Shown piece by piece: positions 33,731 through 43,015 of a DNA stretch of 64,000 nucleotides (position 1 is the first letter of the stretch; each line of letters begins with the position of its first letter). The notes below the pieces were generated by a model. It was not told where the DNA came from. It saw only the letters and a list, made by a program, of their open reading frames with translations, and made no database searches. The position numbers were made by a program, and so were the translations under genes. Source of the DNA: Firm-13 sp037143795 (GTDB lineage Bacteria > Bacillota > Clostridia > Saccharofermentanales > Saccharofermentanaceae); assembly GCA_037143795.1 (NCBI GenBank), contig JBAWXZ010000005.1:1-64000 (forward strand). The letters are read 5' to 3'.

Positions 33731-34135
33731 ATGAATATGGAACTGATTTTCCAGATTGTATTTTGGATCTTTATGTTATGCATTTTAATATTTAATCGCA
33801 TTATTCCTCTTATAAGGGCTGGAAAAACCGGCGGAAAAATTCTACCTGACAAAAAAGCGGCTAAAAATGAAGGGGCGTCCTTATTTATTCTGAGAATTTT
33901 CTTAGGTGTTTTTTTCTTTTTTCTTCTGCTTTTCTATTCTGTCTACCCACGCTGGATGGATATCCTTCTTCTTGCCATACTGACAATAGTATGGACATTA
34001 TTAAGGATTCCCAGGGAGGAAAAAATGATGATCGCCCAGTTCGGCGACGCCTACAGGCAATATATGCAAAAGACCGGGAGACTATTACCGAAGCTGATGA
34101 AATTAGTGATTAAAGATGCAGCAACGAATGATTAA
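33731..34135 (+). pseudogene. ICMT-like protein with an internal deletion
   Basis: A 134-residue frame with an ATG and GGAGG site. The first 75 residues match the N-terminus of ICMT-family methyltransferases (IFWIFMLCILIFNRIIPLIRAGKTG, two helices, then SVYPRW). The last 45 match their C-terminus (RIPREEKMMIAQFGDAYRQY with GRLLPKL). The part between, which in the family holds the G-x-Y-xxxRHPxY SAM-binding segment and two helices, is missing and the frame remains open. So it is an in-frame deletion relic or a small protein with a lost activity. Compare the complete relative at 18007-18600. Confidence 0.75.
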
Positions 34136-34158
34136 GCTTTTATCAGGAGGGAATGGAA

Positions 34159-34644
34159 ATGGATACATTAAACAATTGTGTCCGGGAATATGCAATCCAG
34201 CTAAGCAAAGGACAAATTCAAAAAGCCTATAAAGGAATCATGATGTTTATGTCTGATCTGAAGACAGATCTGGAGCATGAATATGCGGAGTATACGACGA
34301 GTGCATTGTATTTTGGATACATGGATATGACCTACTTTGCTTTTACTCCACCCGATCTGAAAAGTAGGAAGCTGAAGATTGCTGTTGTATATCTGCATGA
34401 AGAATGTAAATTCGAGGCATGGCTTGCAGGGAACAACCGGCAGGTCCAGGCAGAATATAATGCTTTGCTGAGCCGTAAGGACCTGGGGAGATTTACTCTT
34501 TCACAGATTAATCCCGGAGTTGATTCCATCATCGCAACATCGATTGCAGAACATCCGGATTTTGATGACCTTGCCGGACTGAAGAAGCAAATCGAAGGGA
34601 AGATCATGGAATTCGTAAATGACATAACCGCATTGCTGAAGTAG
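34159..34644 (+). CDS. DUF7000-like protein of unknown function
   Basis: A 161-residue soluble helical protein. Features I see: GIMMFMSDLKTDLEHEY, the aromatic ALYFGYMDMTYFAFTPPDLK, and CKFEAWLAGNNRQVQ. I believe it corresponds to the DUF7000 family common in Clostridia and Bacteroidetes; function unknown. The ATG at 34153 is only two bases from AGGAGG, so the in-frame ATG at 34159 is the likely start. Confidence 0.75.
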   Translation: MDTLNNCVREYAIQLSKGQIQKAYKGIMMFMSDLKTDLEHEYAEYTTSALYFGYMDMTYFAFTPPDLKSRKLKIAVVYLHEECKFEAWLAGNNRQVQAEYNALLSRKDLGRFTLSQINPGVDSIIATSIAEHPDFDDLAGLKKQIEGKIMEFVNDITALLK

Positions 34645-34654
34645 CCGGCTGATG

Positions 34655-36187
34655 TCATTCCCCGATATGTATGACTTTATCGGCCCAGTTTTTATAGAAT
34701 GACGGTTCATGTGTCACCAGGATTATGTTGCCCTGCCATCTTATCAGTTCATTCATAAGAACATCCTTGGCATCGACATCGAGATGATTTGTCGGCTCAT
34801 CCAGGATCAGGAGGTTCGCTTTCGTAAGCATGAGCATACAGATTTTGACCTTCGACTGTTCTCCGCCGCTTAAGGAAGATATTGGCTGCATAACGCTTTT
34901 GGCCTGGACGCCGCACTGCGAAAGATGCTTTCTGATTTGACTTCCTGAAAGCCGGCTGAATTTTTCCGTGATAATCTGAAGGGCTGTTTGTTTGGGATTA
35001 TCCCACTCCAGATCCTGGTCATAGTATGCGACTTTCACATTATCAGCAAATTTGAAATCGCCTGATATTGCAGGGACCTGCTTGATGAGTGTCTTAATCA
35101 GGGTGGATTTTCCAATTCCATTAAACCCTGTTATTACAACTTTCTGACCCGGCGCCATGTGAAAACTCATCTTGGGCAGAAGTGGATCGGTGTAGCCTAT
35201 TTTCAGGTCCTTGACAACCAGCGTCCTCTGCGTGGAGACAGGCAGGGACGTGAATTGAAAAGTAGGCTTCGCTATGTTTTTAGGAAGTTCAATCTTATCA
35301 ATCCTGTCCAGCATTTTCTGTCTGCTTTTTGCACTGCTTGCAGTTGATGCCCTTGCTCCGTTTTTGGATATATAATCTTCGAATTTCTTGATCTGTACTT
35401 GCTGGGACTTGAATTCACGGACAACACCTTCGCGTTTGAGATCTTTTATCTCAAGGAATTTACTGAAGTTGCCGCAATATTTGGTGATTGATCCGAACTC
35501 AATATTACATATACAATTTGTAACTTTATCGAGAAAATCGAAATCATGCGAAATGACAATGAATGCTCCCTCAAATTCTTTGAGATAGCCGGTAAGCCAT
35601 TCGATATGTTCCGTATCGAGAAAGTTGGTGGGCTCGTCTAAAAGCAGTACGTCCGGCTTTTCCAGAAGCAGTTTTGCAAAGATAACCTTTGCCCTTTGTC
35701 CGCCGCTAAGCTCGCAAAGCACGCTGTCCAGGCCCAGTACGGTAACTCCCAGTCCGTTTGCAACCTTCAGGATAGTGGTTTCCACTTCGTAGAAGCCGCT
35801 GCTCTCCAGATGTTCCTGTACACTTGATGCTCTATTTATGAGTTCTTCGCTGCCGTCGTCTGCCATTTTCTCGTAAAGCCCGATAAGTTCAGACTCACTG
35901 TCATAAAGTTCCTGAAAAGCAGTTTTCAGATAATCAAATACGCTGATATTATTGTCAATCTTGGCATATTGGTCCAGATATCCGTATCTTATATTTCGCT
36001 GCCATACAATCCGGCCGCCGTCAGGAACCAGGCTTCCGATTATCGTGTTCAAAAGTGTGGTCTTTCCTGTGCCGTTATGTCCGACGATGCCCATATGCTC
36101 GCCCTTAAAAAGTTCAAACGAAGCATTCTTATATAAATCGTTCTCACCGAACGAATGTGATACTTCAATGATGTCCAAAATTCCCAT
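34655..36187 (-). CDS. ABC-F family ATP-binding protein
   Basis: A 510-residue ABC-F protein with two ABC domains: GHNGTGKTT, ELSGGQRAKVIFA, VLLLDEPTNFLD in the first; GFNGIGKST, SLSGGEQSKVKI, LLILDEPTNHLD in the second. A linker of about 70 residues (KKFEDYISKNGARASTASS) carries the arm-like region. It lacks the C-terminal coiled coil of Uup, which is nearer YbiT or YdiF. Role in translation or ribosome protection is inferred. Start ATG at 36187 has AGGAGA. It is distinct from the other ABC-F at 19522. Confidence 0.9.
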   Translation of the reverse strand: MGILDIIEVSHSFGENDLYKNASFELFKGEHMGIVGHNGTGKTTLLNTIIGSLVPDGGRIVWQRNIRYGYLDQYAKIDNNISVFDYLKTAFQELYDSESELIGLYEKMADDGSEELINRASSVQEHLESSGFYEVETTILKVANGLGVTVLGLDSVLCELSGGQRAKVIFAKLLLEKPDVLLLDEPTNFLDTEHIEWLTGYLKEFEGAFIVISHDFDFLDKVTNCICNIEFGSITKYCGNFSKFLEIKDLKREGVVREFKSQQVQIKKFEDYISKNGARASTASSAKSRQKMLDRIDKIELPKNIAKPTFQFTSLPVSTQRTLVVKDLKIGYTDPLLPKMSFHMAPGQKVVITGFNGIGKSTLIKTLIKQVPAISGDFKFADNVKVAYYDQDLEWDNPKQTALQIITEKFSRLSGSQIRKHLSQCGVQAKSVMQPISSLSGGEQSKVKICMLMLTKANLLILDEPTNHLDVDAKDVLMNELIRWQGNIILVTHEPSFYKNWADKVIHIGE

Positions 36188-36446
36188 TATGTCTGTTCTC
36201 CTAAATAAATCCGTGTATATATTTTTTCACGCGAAGCTAATATTATATAACTTTTTCAATGATTTTTCAATAATAATATTTGTTTAATATTAATGTAATG
36301 CGACTGTATTCACAACCGTCTTAATCCCATTTCATTTCCTTTTCGCCTCTTATATAATAATAATCAATTATCAGTTTTTGATACTGTTACTTTTAAAAAA
36401 ATGCATATTAAGTGGGGCAGGCTTTTATGCCGGAAATGAGTAAAAC

Positions 36447-39400
36447 ATGAAAAAAAATTCTGAATTTCAACTGCAGTCAACTCATACTGGTTCGTTATTG
36501 CACTTTCCAGTACTTAAAAAACGCAAAGCTTGGCTGGCTCTTTTTGTACTTTTCACTTTTATTCTGAACTCAATTGCAATTCCGCTGCCTGTGCGTGCTG
36601 CAGCAGATGATTTCACAATAACGAAAGCTGTAGATAAGTCGGAAGTATTTGCGGGCGAGAATTTCACTTATACAATAAGTTACGCAAATTCAAATTCTGA
36701 TGCCACCAATGCCGTAGTGACGGACGTGCTGCCATCCAATGTCGTCTATGTATCATCGGAAGGTTCAACACAAGTGTCCAGCATTGAGAAGACAGGAACG
36801 CCCGGTAATGAGACAGTGATATTTCATTTTGCGAATCCTTTACCGTCGGGTTCAACAGGAATATTAAAAATAACGGTTAAGTTCCCTGAAGGAACTACTT
36901 TGGGCGGCGCTGCCAATACAGCAAGCAACACTGCTGTGATTTCTTCAGATCCGGCCGATGACAAGATTCCCAAAACTAGTAATGCTGTTACTGTTATTCC
37001 GAAAGTGAATCCACCTGACTGGTCCGTTACCAAGGCAAAGGTCATTCCTGTTGTTACGCCTGCCATTGGTCAACCTGTGACATACCAGATTACTGTGCAT
37101 GGAAACAGCGTTGTGGGCGGTCTTAACATGGAAAATGTTATTATTACGGATACAATTCCAACAAATGCGACCTATGTCTCAAGTTCCGACGGAGGTGTCT
37201 ATGACCCGCTGACAGGGATAATCACTTTCCCCGTGATAGCTTCTTTGGGCGTCGGCCAGGCAATTACCCGGCAAGTGGTGCTGATTTACAATGCTCCGGT
37301 AACGATATCAGATACTGCAACGAACACAACGTCGGTAACGGGAACACCTCTTGGTGCAGTTACCGGACCTGTGTCACTTGGTCCTGTAACTGTGACGCAT
37401 GGTTTTGCCGCAGCAAATTTTACTGTAGGCGATTTCAGTAAATCTGCCAGACAGGAAAACGATCGATACTCCATCGGCCAGGAAGCTGTCTTCAATCTTG
37501 GCAATATTGCCAATACCGGCAACGTTCCCATGGACTCATTTGTGGTGGTGGATTCCATACCTGATATTATCACTCTGAACAGCATTACCGCAGGAAGCTA
37601 TAACCAGGCTGCTAATGCGGTTATATCATACCAGACCAATTTGAATGCTTCGTATCGTGTGTGGACGACGCTTACAAGCCCGAGTAATCAGACGCTTTTG
37701 GTTGCGGATCTCCCGCTTCTGGCTGGAGAATGGGTAACACAAGTCAGATGGGAAATCACAGGATCGACTCCCACAGACGGCATTGTACCGGGATTTTGCA
37801 TACAAAATCCGTTGACTTTAAAAGCAACCGTCGTGGATCCGACTAGTGCCGATATTACTAATAATGCAACACTGACGGCTTATAGAGGTATTGACACGCC
37901 TATAGTTAAGACCGCCAGCAAAACCATTTATGTTATCGGGCAGATGCCCTGGCTTGTTCCGGAGAAGACTGTGCATGCAGCCGGATCAAGTACATATACT
38001 TCGACGACCAGTGCAAATATGAATGGAACACTTTACTTCAGGCTTCGCATTCAGAATCATCCATTTGCAACAGGCAACTATATTGATCCTGTCGCTGTTG
38101 ACGTTCTTCCTTCTTCGCTCGAAAATATTACCTACACAGGATATTCCTTATCCAGCGGGTCTGTGGTTATGAGTGCACCGGTGGTTTCCGCTATTTCCGG
38201 TAATCGCTGGGCATACAATTTCACAGGGGTTTTGACACCCGGTGACTATATCGATATATTTTATACCGCAACAATCAAAGATTTAACAACAGTTGGTTTA
38301 TATGATAATGAACTCTATATTTCCACTCTTGATAATGCTGCCGGTTATCAGAACAGCCTTTCGGACCAGTTAACGGATACTACGGACTGGGATTCCGATG
38401 GTGTTTTTACGGACCGTTTTATAAAAAGTGACGCCACGTACTTTGTTAATTTCAGTGGTTCACTTACATCACATAAATGGATGAAAGGTTCTCAGGATGC
38501 TGATTGGGTGACGACTGGTTCCACACTTCCCGGCGGAATTGCCAATTATCAGATAACCATTGGAAATTCAGGTTCAAATGGTCCCATCTCAAATATTGTT
38601 GCAATAGACCAGCTTCCGGCTATCGGAGATAAGACAGTCCTCGGAGGAGCATCACGCTTATCAGAATGGCGCCCATATCTGGTTAATCAGATAACCTATA
38701 AAATATTCGATACCGACGGAACAACAGAGATATTTCCTGCAGGTGCTCTAATACACATATACTACAGCACTTCAGGAGTTGTATCCACTGCGGAGCTAAG
38801 CAACCCCGTCAGCGGTGTACCCGATGCGAGCTGGTCATTAACGCCTCCGGCTGACATTACTACTGTACGGGCCGTCAAATTTACTTTTACAGGTTTCGGC
38901 CTTGAAAAAAATCAGAAAATCGTGGTCGAATGGCCTATGCGTGCCCCATATGACGCACCGCCGGATCTAGATGCGTATAACTCCTTTGCCTATGGAGCAA
39001 CGTACCCCGGTTATGTCAACAATGTGCTTGTTAATACCCCGTTTCTTCCGGCAGAACCCAACAAAGTGGATTTCATTGTGCACGATCCGGCAGGGCATAC
39101 CTTTAATATAGGGAATTTTGTCTGGGAGGACAGCAACAAAAATGGCATTCAGGATGCCGGTGAAAAGGGCATTAACGGTATTCTCGTAAACCTGTATGAT
39201 TCTTTTGGCAATCTTGTCAGCTATACACGGACAGGGGATAGTCAGGGATCATTGCCCGGCTATTATCTGTTCCCCAATGTTCCGGCAGCAAATGGCTATT
39301 ACCTTGAGTTTATTTATCCTCAAAACTATCAGGCAACTGATTATCAGACAGGAAACGGCGCGAATGCATCCACAGATTCGGATATCGTTGCTGCTTCACG

Positions 39401-42400
39401 TACAGTAGTGACAGATCTCGGCGTTTCAAAATATTCTGTGAAAACCGCTCCTTTTAATGTTACCGCAGCAGACGATCTGACTATCGATGCAGGATTATAC
39501 CAATATGCATCCCTTGGAGACAGGGTCTGGAATGACAAAAATACTGACGGCATCCAGAATGCAGGCGAGTCCGGTATAGCAGGGATTACTGTCGAACTTC
39601 TTGATGGAGCGGGGGCACTGCTTGCCAGTACTACTACAAATGGCAGCGGTCTGTATTCATTTGCCGACCTTGATCCAGGAACATATCAGGTCCGTTTTAC
39701 CAACCCGTCCGGTAATTATAAGTTCAGCTTGCCGGGTATTGGTTCCGACCGTACCATCGACAGCGACGGTGCCGCATCCGGTGATGAACTTACTGCGACA
39801 TCCGGATTGATTACGCTGACGACCGGACAGGTCGATCTAACTGTGGATCAGGGCATGTATCTGGGAAGAGTCGGTGATTTTGTATTTGCCGATACGAATG
39901 CAAATGGTATTTGGACTTCCGGAGAAGCGGGATTTGCCGGGGTTGTTGTAAAGCTGTATACTTCAGCCGGAGTGCTTGTTGGTACATCAGCAAGTACAAC
40001 AACTGCAAATCCGAACTACTTGTTTGATAATTTGAATCCGGGGATTTACTATATAACGATTCAGCCACCGGCAGGTGCCAAAGTCACATTAATGGATGTT
40101 GGAGCCAATGACGCAATTGACAGCGATGTTGACAAAACAACGCTGAGATCGGCAGATTTCACATTAGCCCGCGGAGAAAGAAACCTGACAATTGATGTCG
40201 GTCTTTATTATCTGGCAAGCCTGGGTAATTTAGTCTGGTATGATCAGAACGGTGACGGAATTTATAACGGAGCAGAGACTGGTCTTGCCGGTGTTTCGGT
40301 GGGTCTTTTGAATGCGGACGGATCACAGGCATTGTATGATGATGGTACGCCTGTAACAGCGAAGAGTACCAACGCTTCAGGCGCATACAGTTTTACCGGA
40401 CTTCGGCCTGGTGATTACAAAGTCAAATTTGACTTGCCTTCTGCTGAATATATATTCAGCCCCCAGAATGTAGGAGGCGCGGGAGCCAATAACAACAGTG
40501 ATCCCAACATACTAACAGGTATTACCAATACCATAACACTCGCATCAGGCGCCGCCAATAATAATATAGATGCAGGTATGCATAAGGGCATGATCGGGGA
40601 TTATGTATGGCAGGATATGAATGCCAATGGAATCCAAAATGCCGGGGAGCCAGGCATGGGCGCAGTCACAGTTGATTTGTATAAAGTTGGGACCGCCGGC
40701 ATTTTCGCGACAACCACCTCAGACAGTAACGGATACTACAGCTTCACACAACTGGATGCCGGGGAATACTATCTGCAGTTTACTGCTGGCGGCGTTATCT
40801 GGTTTGCCACGCCGCAAACTGCAGCTGGAAGCACGACATCAAATGACAGTAATGTTGATATAACAGGACTTACCTCTCACATTACTCAAAATGCCGGCGA
40901 TATAAATCTGTCTATAGATGCCGGATATTACCAGAAGGCCTCCGTTGGTGACCGTATCTGGAATGATATTAATGGTAATGGTGTGCAGGATGCAGGCGAA
41001 CTCGGGATACCAAACGTAAAAGTTACACTAACTTACCCCGATAGTTCCACAGTATTCGTTTTGACGGATGCAAACGGTAACTATTCATTCAGTAACCTTA
41101 TTCCGGGCAATTACACAGTAAGTATCGATTCGACAACCTTGCCTGCCAATTATCAGCAAAGCTTCGAAAAAGACGGCAGCAGAAACGGTTCCGTGGCTGT
41201 TGTGCTGAACTCCGGCAGTGCTGTTACGGATGTGGACTTCGGCTATTATGTTAAGTCCTCAATCGGCGATTTTGTCTGGCAGGATACGAATGCGAACGGT
41301 ATTCAGGATGCCGGGGAACCCGGACTTCCCGGAGTAACCGTATCACTCTACAATAATAACGGCATCGAAATTGCGACAACAACAACCGATGCAAACGGCA
41401 ACTATTTATTCCCCGATCTTCTGGTAGGAACATACACGGTAGGGGTTACAGTGCAGCAGGGATGGGTAATCAGTCCGTATCTGGCTGGTGCTGACAGATC
41501 AGTTGACAGCAATATTCAGGTTGGAACCGGAATATCAGCAGGCATTGCCGTTCTGGGCGGAGAAAATATCACAAACGTCGATGCAGGCCTATATCAGAAG
41601 GCATCTGTAGGGGACCGGGTATGGAATGATATTAATGGCGACGGCGTGCAGGATGCAGGCGAGGCTGGCATTCCAAATGTTAAAGTAATACTTACCTACC
41701 CGGATAACTCAACAGTCAGTACAATAACGGATGCAAACGGGTATTATCTGTTCAGCAATCTGAATCCAGGTAATTACACGTTAAGTATCGATCCGACAAC
41801 CTTGCCAGCCAATTATCAGCAGACATACGAAAAGGACGGCAGTTTGGGAGGCTCCGTCCCTGTGACCCTGATTTCCAACAGTGTTGTGACTGACGTGGAC
41901 TTTGGCTATTATGTTAAATCCTCAATCGGTGATTTCGTGTGGCAGGATACCAATGCAAATGGTATTCAGGATGCCGGAGAACCCGGACTTCCAGGAGTAA
42001 CAGTAACACTCTACAACTATGCAGGCACCGAAATTGCTGCAACTACAACTGACAGCAACGGCCAATATTTATTCCCCGATCTTCTGGTAGGAACCTACAC
42101 AGTTGGTATCACAGTGCCGGCTGACTCATTTATCAGTCCCTATCAGGCCGGTTCGGACAGTGCTAAGGACAGTGATGTTCATGTTGGAACCGGACTGTCG
42201 GCAGGCATAGCCGTTTTGGGAGGGGAGAATATCACAGATATTGACGCAGGTCTTTACCAGAAGGCATCAGTAGGTGACCGTATCTGGAATGATATTAATA
42301 GTGACGGCATACAAGATGCCGGCGAGGCCGGTATTCCAAACGTTAAAGTAACGCTTACTTATCCGGATAGCGCAACTGTCAGCGTTTTGACGGATGCAAA

Positions 42401-42986
42401 CGGTAACTATTCATTCAGTAACCTTATTCCGGGCAATTACACAGTAAGTATCGATTCGACAACCTTGCCTGCCAATTATCAGCAAAGCTTCGAAAAAGAC
42501 GGCAGCAGAAACGGTTCCGTGGCTGTTGTGCTGAACTCCGGCAGTGCTGTTACGGATGTGGACTTCGGCTATTATGTTAAGTCCTCAATCGGCGATTTTG
42601 TCTGGCAGGATACGAATGCGAACGGTATTCAGGATGCCGGGGAACCCGGACTTCCCGGAGTAACCGTATCACTCTACAATAATAACGGCATCGAAATTGC
42701 GACAACAACAACCGATGCAAACGGCAACTATTTATTCCCCGATCTTCTGGTAGGAACATACACGGTAGGGGTTACAGTGCAGCCGGGATGGGTAATCAGT
42801 CCATATCTGGCTGGCGCTGACAGATCAGTTGACAGCAATATTCAGGTTGGAACCGGAATATCAGCAGGGATTGCCGTTCTGGGCGGAGAGCATATCACAA
42901 ATGTCGATGCCGGCCTTTACCAGTTTGCTCAAATCGGGACACCGTCTGGTATGATCTTAACGGTAATGGTATTCAGGATGAACTAA
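36447..42986 (+). CDS. giant SdrD B-type repeat surface protein, main part (frameshifted)
   Basis: 2179 codons to the frameshift stop. A signal peptide (basic start, hydrophobic segment near 27-45, cleavage near PVRAAA) is followed by two DUF11-type domains (about 55-165 and 190-300), a divergent region, and from about 887 a chain of SdrD B-type repeats with the calcium-loop pattern VGDRIWNDINGNGVQDAGE. Eleven complete B repeats are in this part. The true frame continues in the ORF ending at 44995 if one G is added in the GGG at 42936-42938 (restored: IGDTVWYDLNGNG); the joined product would have 2849 residues. Probably a rigid cell-surface stalk or adhesin. No good ribosome binding site is seen before ATG 36447. 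Confidence 0.9.
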   Translation: MKKNSEFQLQSTHTGSLLHFPVLKKRKAWLALFVLFTFILNSIAIPLPVRAAADDFTITKAVDKSEVFAGENFTYTISYANSNSDATNAVVTDVLPSNVVYVSSEGSTQVSSIEKTGTPGNETVIFHFANPLPSGSTGILKITVKFPEGTTLGGAANTASNTAVISSDPADDKIPKTSNAVTVIPKVNPPDWSVTKAKVIPVVTPAIGQPVTYQITVHGNSVVGGLNMENVIITDTIPTNATYVSSSDGGVYDPLTGIITFPVIASLGVGQAITRQVVLIYNAPVTISDTATNTTSVTGTPLGAVTGPVSLGPVTVTHGFAAANFTVGDFSKSARQENDRYSIGQEAVFNLGNIANTGNVPMDSFVVVDSIPDIITLNSITAGSYNQAANAVISYQTNLNASYRVWTTLTSPSNQTLLVADLPLLAGEWVTQVRWEITGSTPTDGIVPGFCIQNPLTLKATVVDPTSADITNNATLTAYRGIDTPIVKTASKTIYVIGQMPWLVPEKTVHAAGSSTYTSTTSANMNGTLYFRLRIQNHPFATGNYIDPVAVDVLPSSLENITYTGYSLSSGSVVMSAPVVSAISGNRWAYNFTGVLTPGDYIDIFYTATIKDLTTVGLYDNELYISTLDNAAGYQNSLSDQLTDTTDWDSDGVFTDRFIKSDATYFVNFSGSLTSHKWMKGSQDADWVTTGSTLPGGIANYQITIGNSGSNGPISNIVAIDQLPAIGDKTVLGGASRLSEWRPYLVNQITYKIFDTDGTTEIFPAGALIHIYYSTSGVVSTAELSNPVSGVPDASWSLTPPADITTVRAVKFTFTGFGLEKNQKIVVEWPMRAPYDAPPDLDAYNSFAYGATYPGYVNNVLVNTPFLPAEPNKVDFIVHDPAGHTFNIGNFVWEDSNKNGIQDAGEKGINGILVNLYDSFGNLVSYTRTGDSQGSLPGYYLFPNVPAANGYYLEFIYPQNYQATDYQTGNGANASTDSDIVAASRTVVTDLGVSKYSVKTAPFNVTAADDLTIDAGLYQYASLGDRVWNDKNTDGIQNAGESGIAGITVELLDGAGALLASTTTNGSGLYSFADLDPGTYQVRFTNPSGNYKFSLPGIGSDRTIDSDGAASGDELTATSGLITLTTGQVDLTVDQGMYLGRVGDFVFADTNANGIWTSGEAGFAGVVVKLYTSAGVLVGTSASTTTANPNYLFDNLNPGIYYITIQPPAGAKVTLMDVGANDAIDSDVDKTTLRSADFTLARGERNLTIDVGLYYLASLGNLVWYDQNGDGIYNGAETGLAGVSVGLLNADGSQALYDDGTPVTAKSTNASGAYSFTGLRPGDYKVKFDLPSAEYIFSPQNVGGAGANNNSDPNILTGITNTITLASGAANNNIDAGMHKGMIGDYVWQDMNANGIQNAGEPGMGAVTVDLYKVGTAGIFATTTSDSNGYYSFTQLDAGEYYLQFTAGGVIWFATPQTAAGSTTSNDSNVDITGLTSHITQNAGDINLSIDAGYYQKASVGDRIWNDINGNGVQDAGELGIPNVKVTLTYPDSSTVFVLTDANGNYSFSNLIPGNYTVSIDSTTLPANYQQSFEKDGSRNGSVAVVLNSGSAVTDVDFGYYVKSSIGDFVWQDTNANGIQDAGEPGLPGVTVSLYNNNGIEIATTTTDANGNYLFPDLLVGTYTVGVTVQQGWVISPYLAGADRSVDSNIQVGTGISAGIAVLGGENITNVDAGLYQKASVGDRVWNDINGDGVQDAGEAGIPNVKVILTYPDNSTVSTITDANGYYLFSNLNPGNYTLSIDPTTLPANYQQTYEKDGSLGGSVPVTLISNSVVTDVDFGYYVKSSIGDFVWQDTNANGIQDAGEPGLPGVTVTLYNYAGTEIAATTTDSNGQYLFPDLLVGTYTVGITVPADSFISPYQAGSDSAKDSDVHVGTGLSAGIAVLGGENITDIDAGLYQKASVGDRIWNDINSDGIQDAGEAGIPNVKVTLTYPDSATVSVLTDANGNYSFSNLIPGNYTVSIDSTTLPANYQQSFEKDGSRNGSVAVVLNSGSAVTDVDFGYYVKSSIGDFVWQDTNANGIQDAGEPGLPGVTVSLYNNNGIEIATTTTDANGNYLFPDLLVGTYTVGVTVQPGWVISPYLAGADRSVDSNIQVGTGISAGIAVLGGEHITNVDAGLYQFAQIGTPSGMILTVMVFRMN
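40932..42920 (+). repeat. three tandem 663-bp units within the adhesin gene
   Basis: The start QKASVGDR recurs at 40932, 41595 and 42258, so each unit is exactly 663 bases (221 codons) and encodes a pair of B repeats. The first and third units share an identical block of 401 bases (41057-41457 and 42383-42783), while the middle unit has diverged. Confidence 0.85.
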
Positions 42987-43015
42987 ACTCCGGTGCAGAG
43001 GGTGTTACAGTAGAT

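Noticed and set aside
41251..42759. Identical 60-aa minus-strand frames inside the adhesin
   Set aside because: They are antisense shadows of the duplicated repeat units, not genes; they only served to reveal the 1326-base distance between identical blocks.
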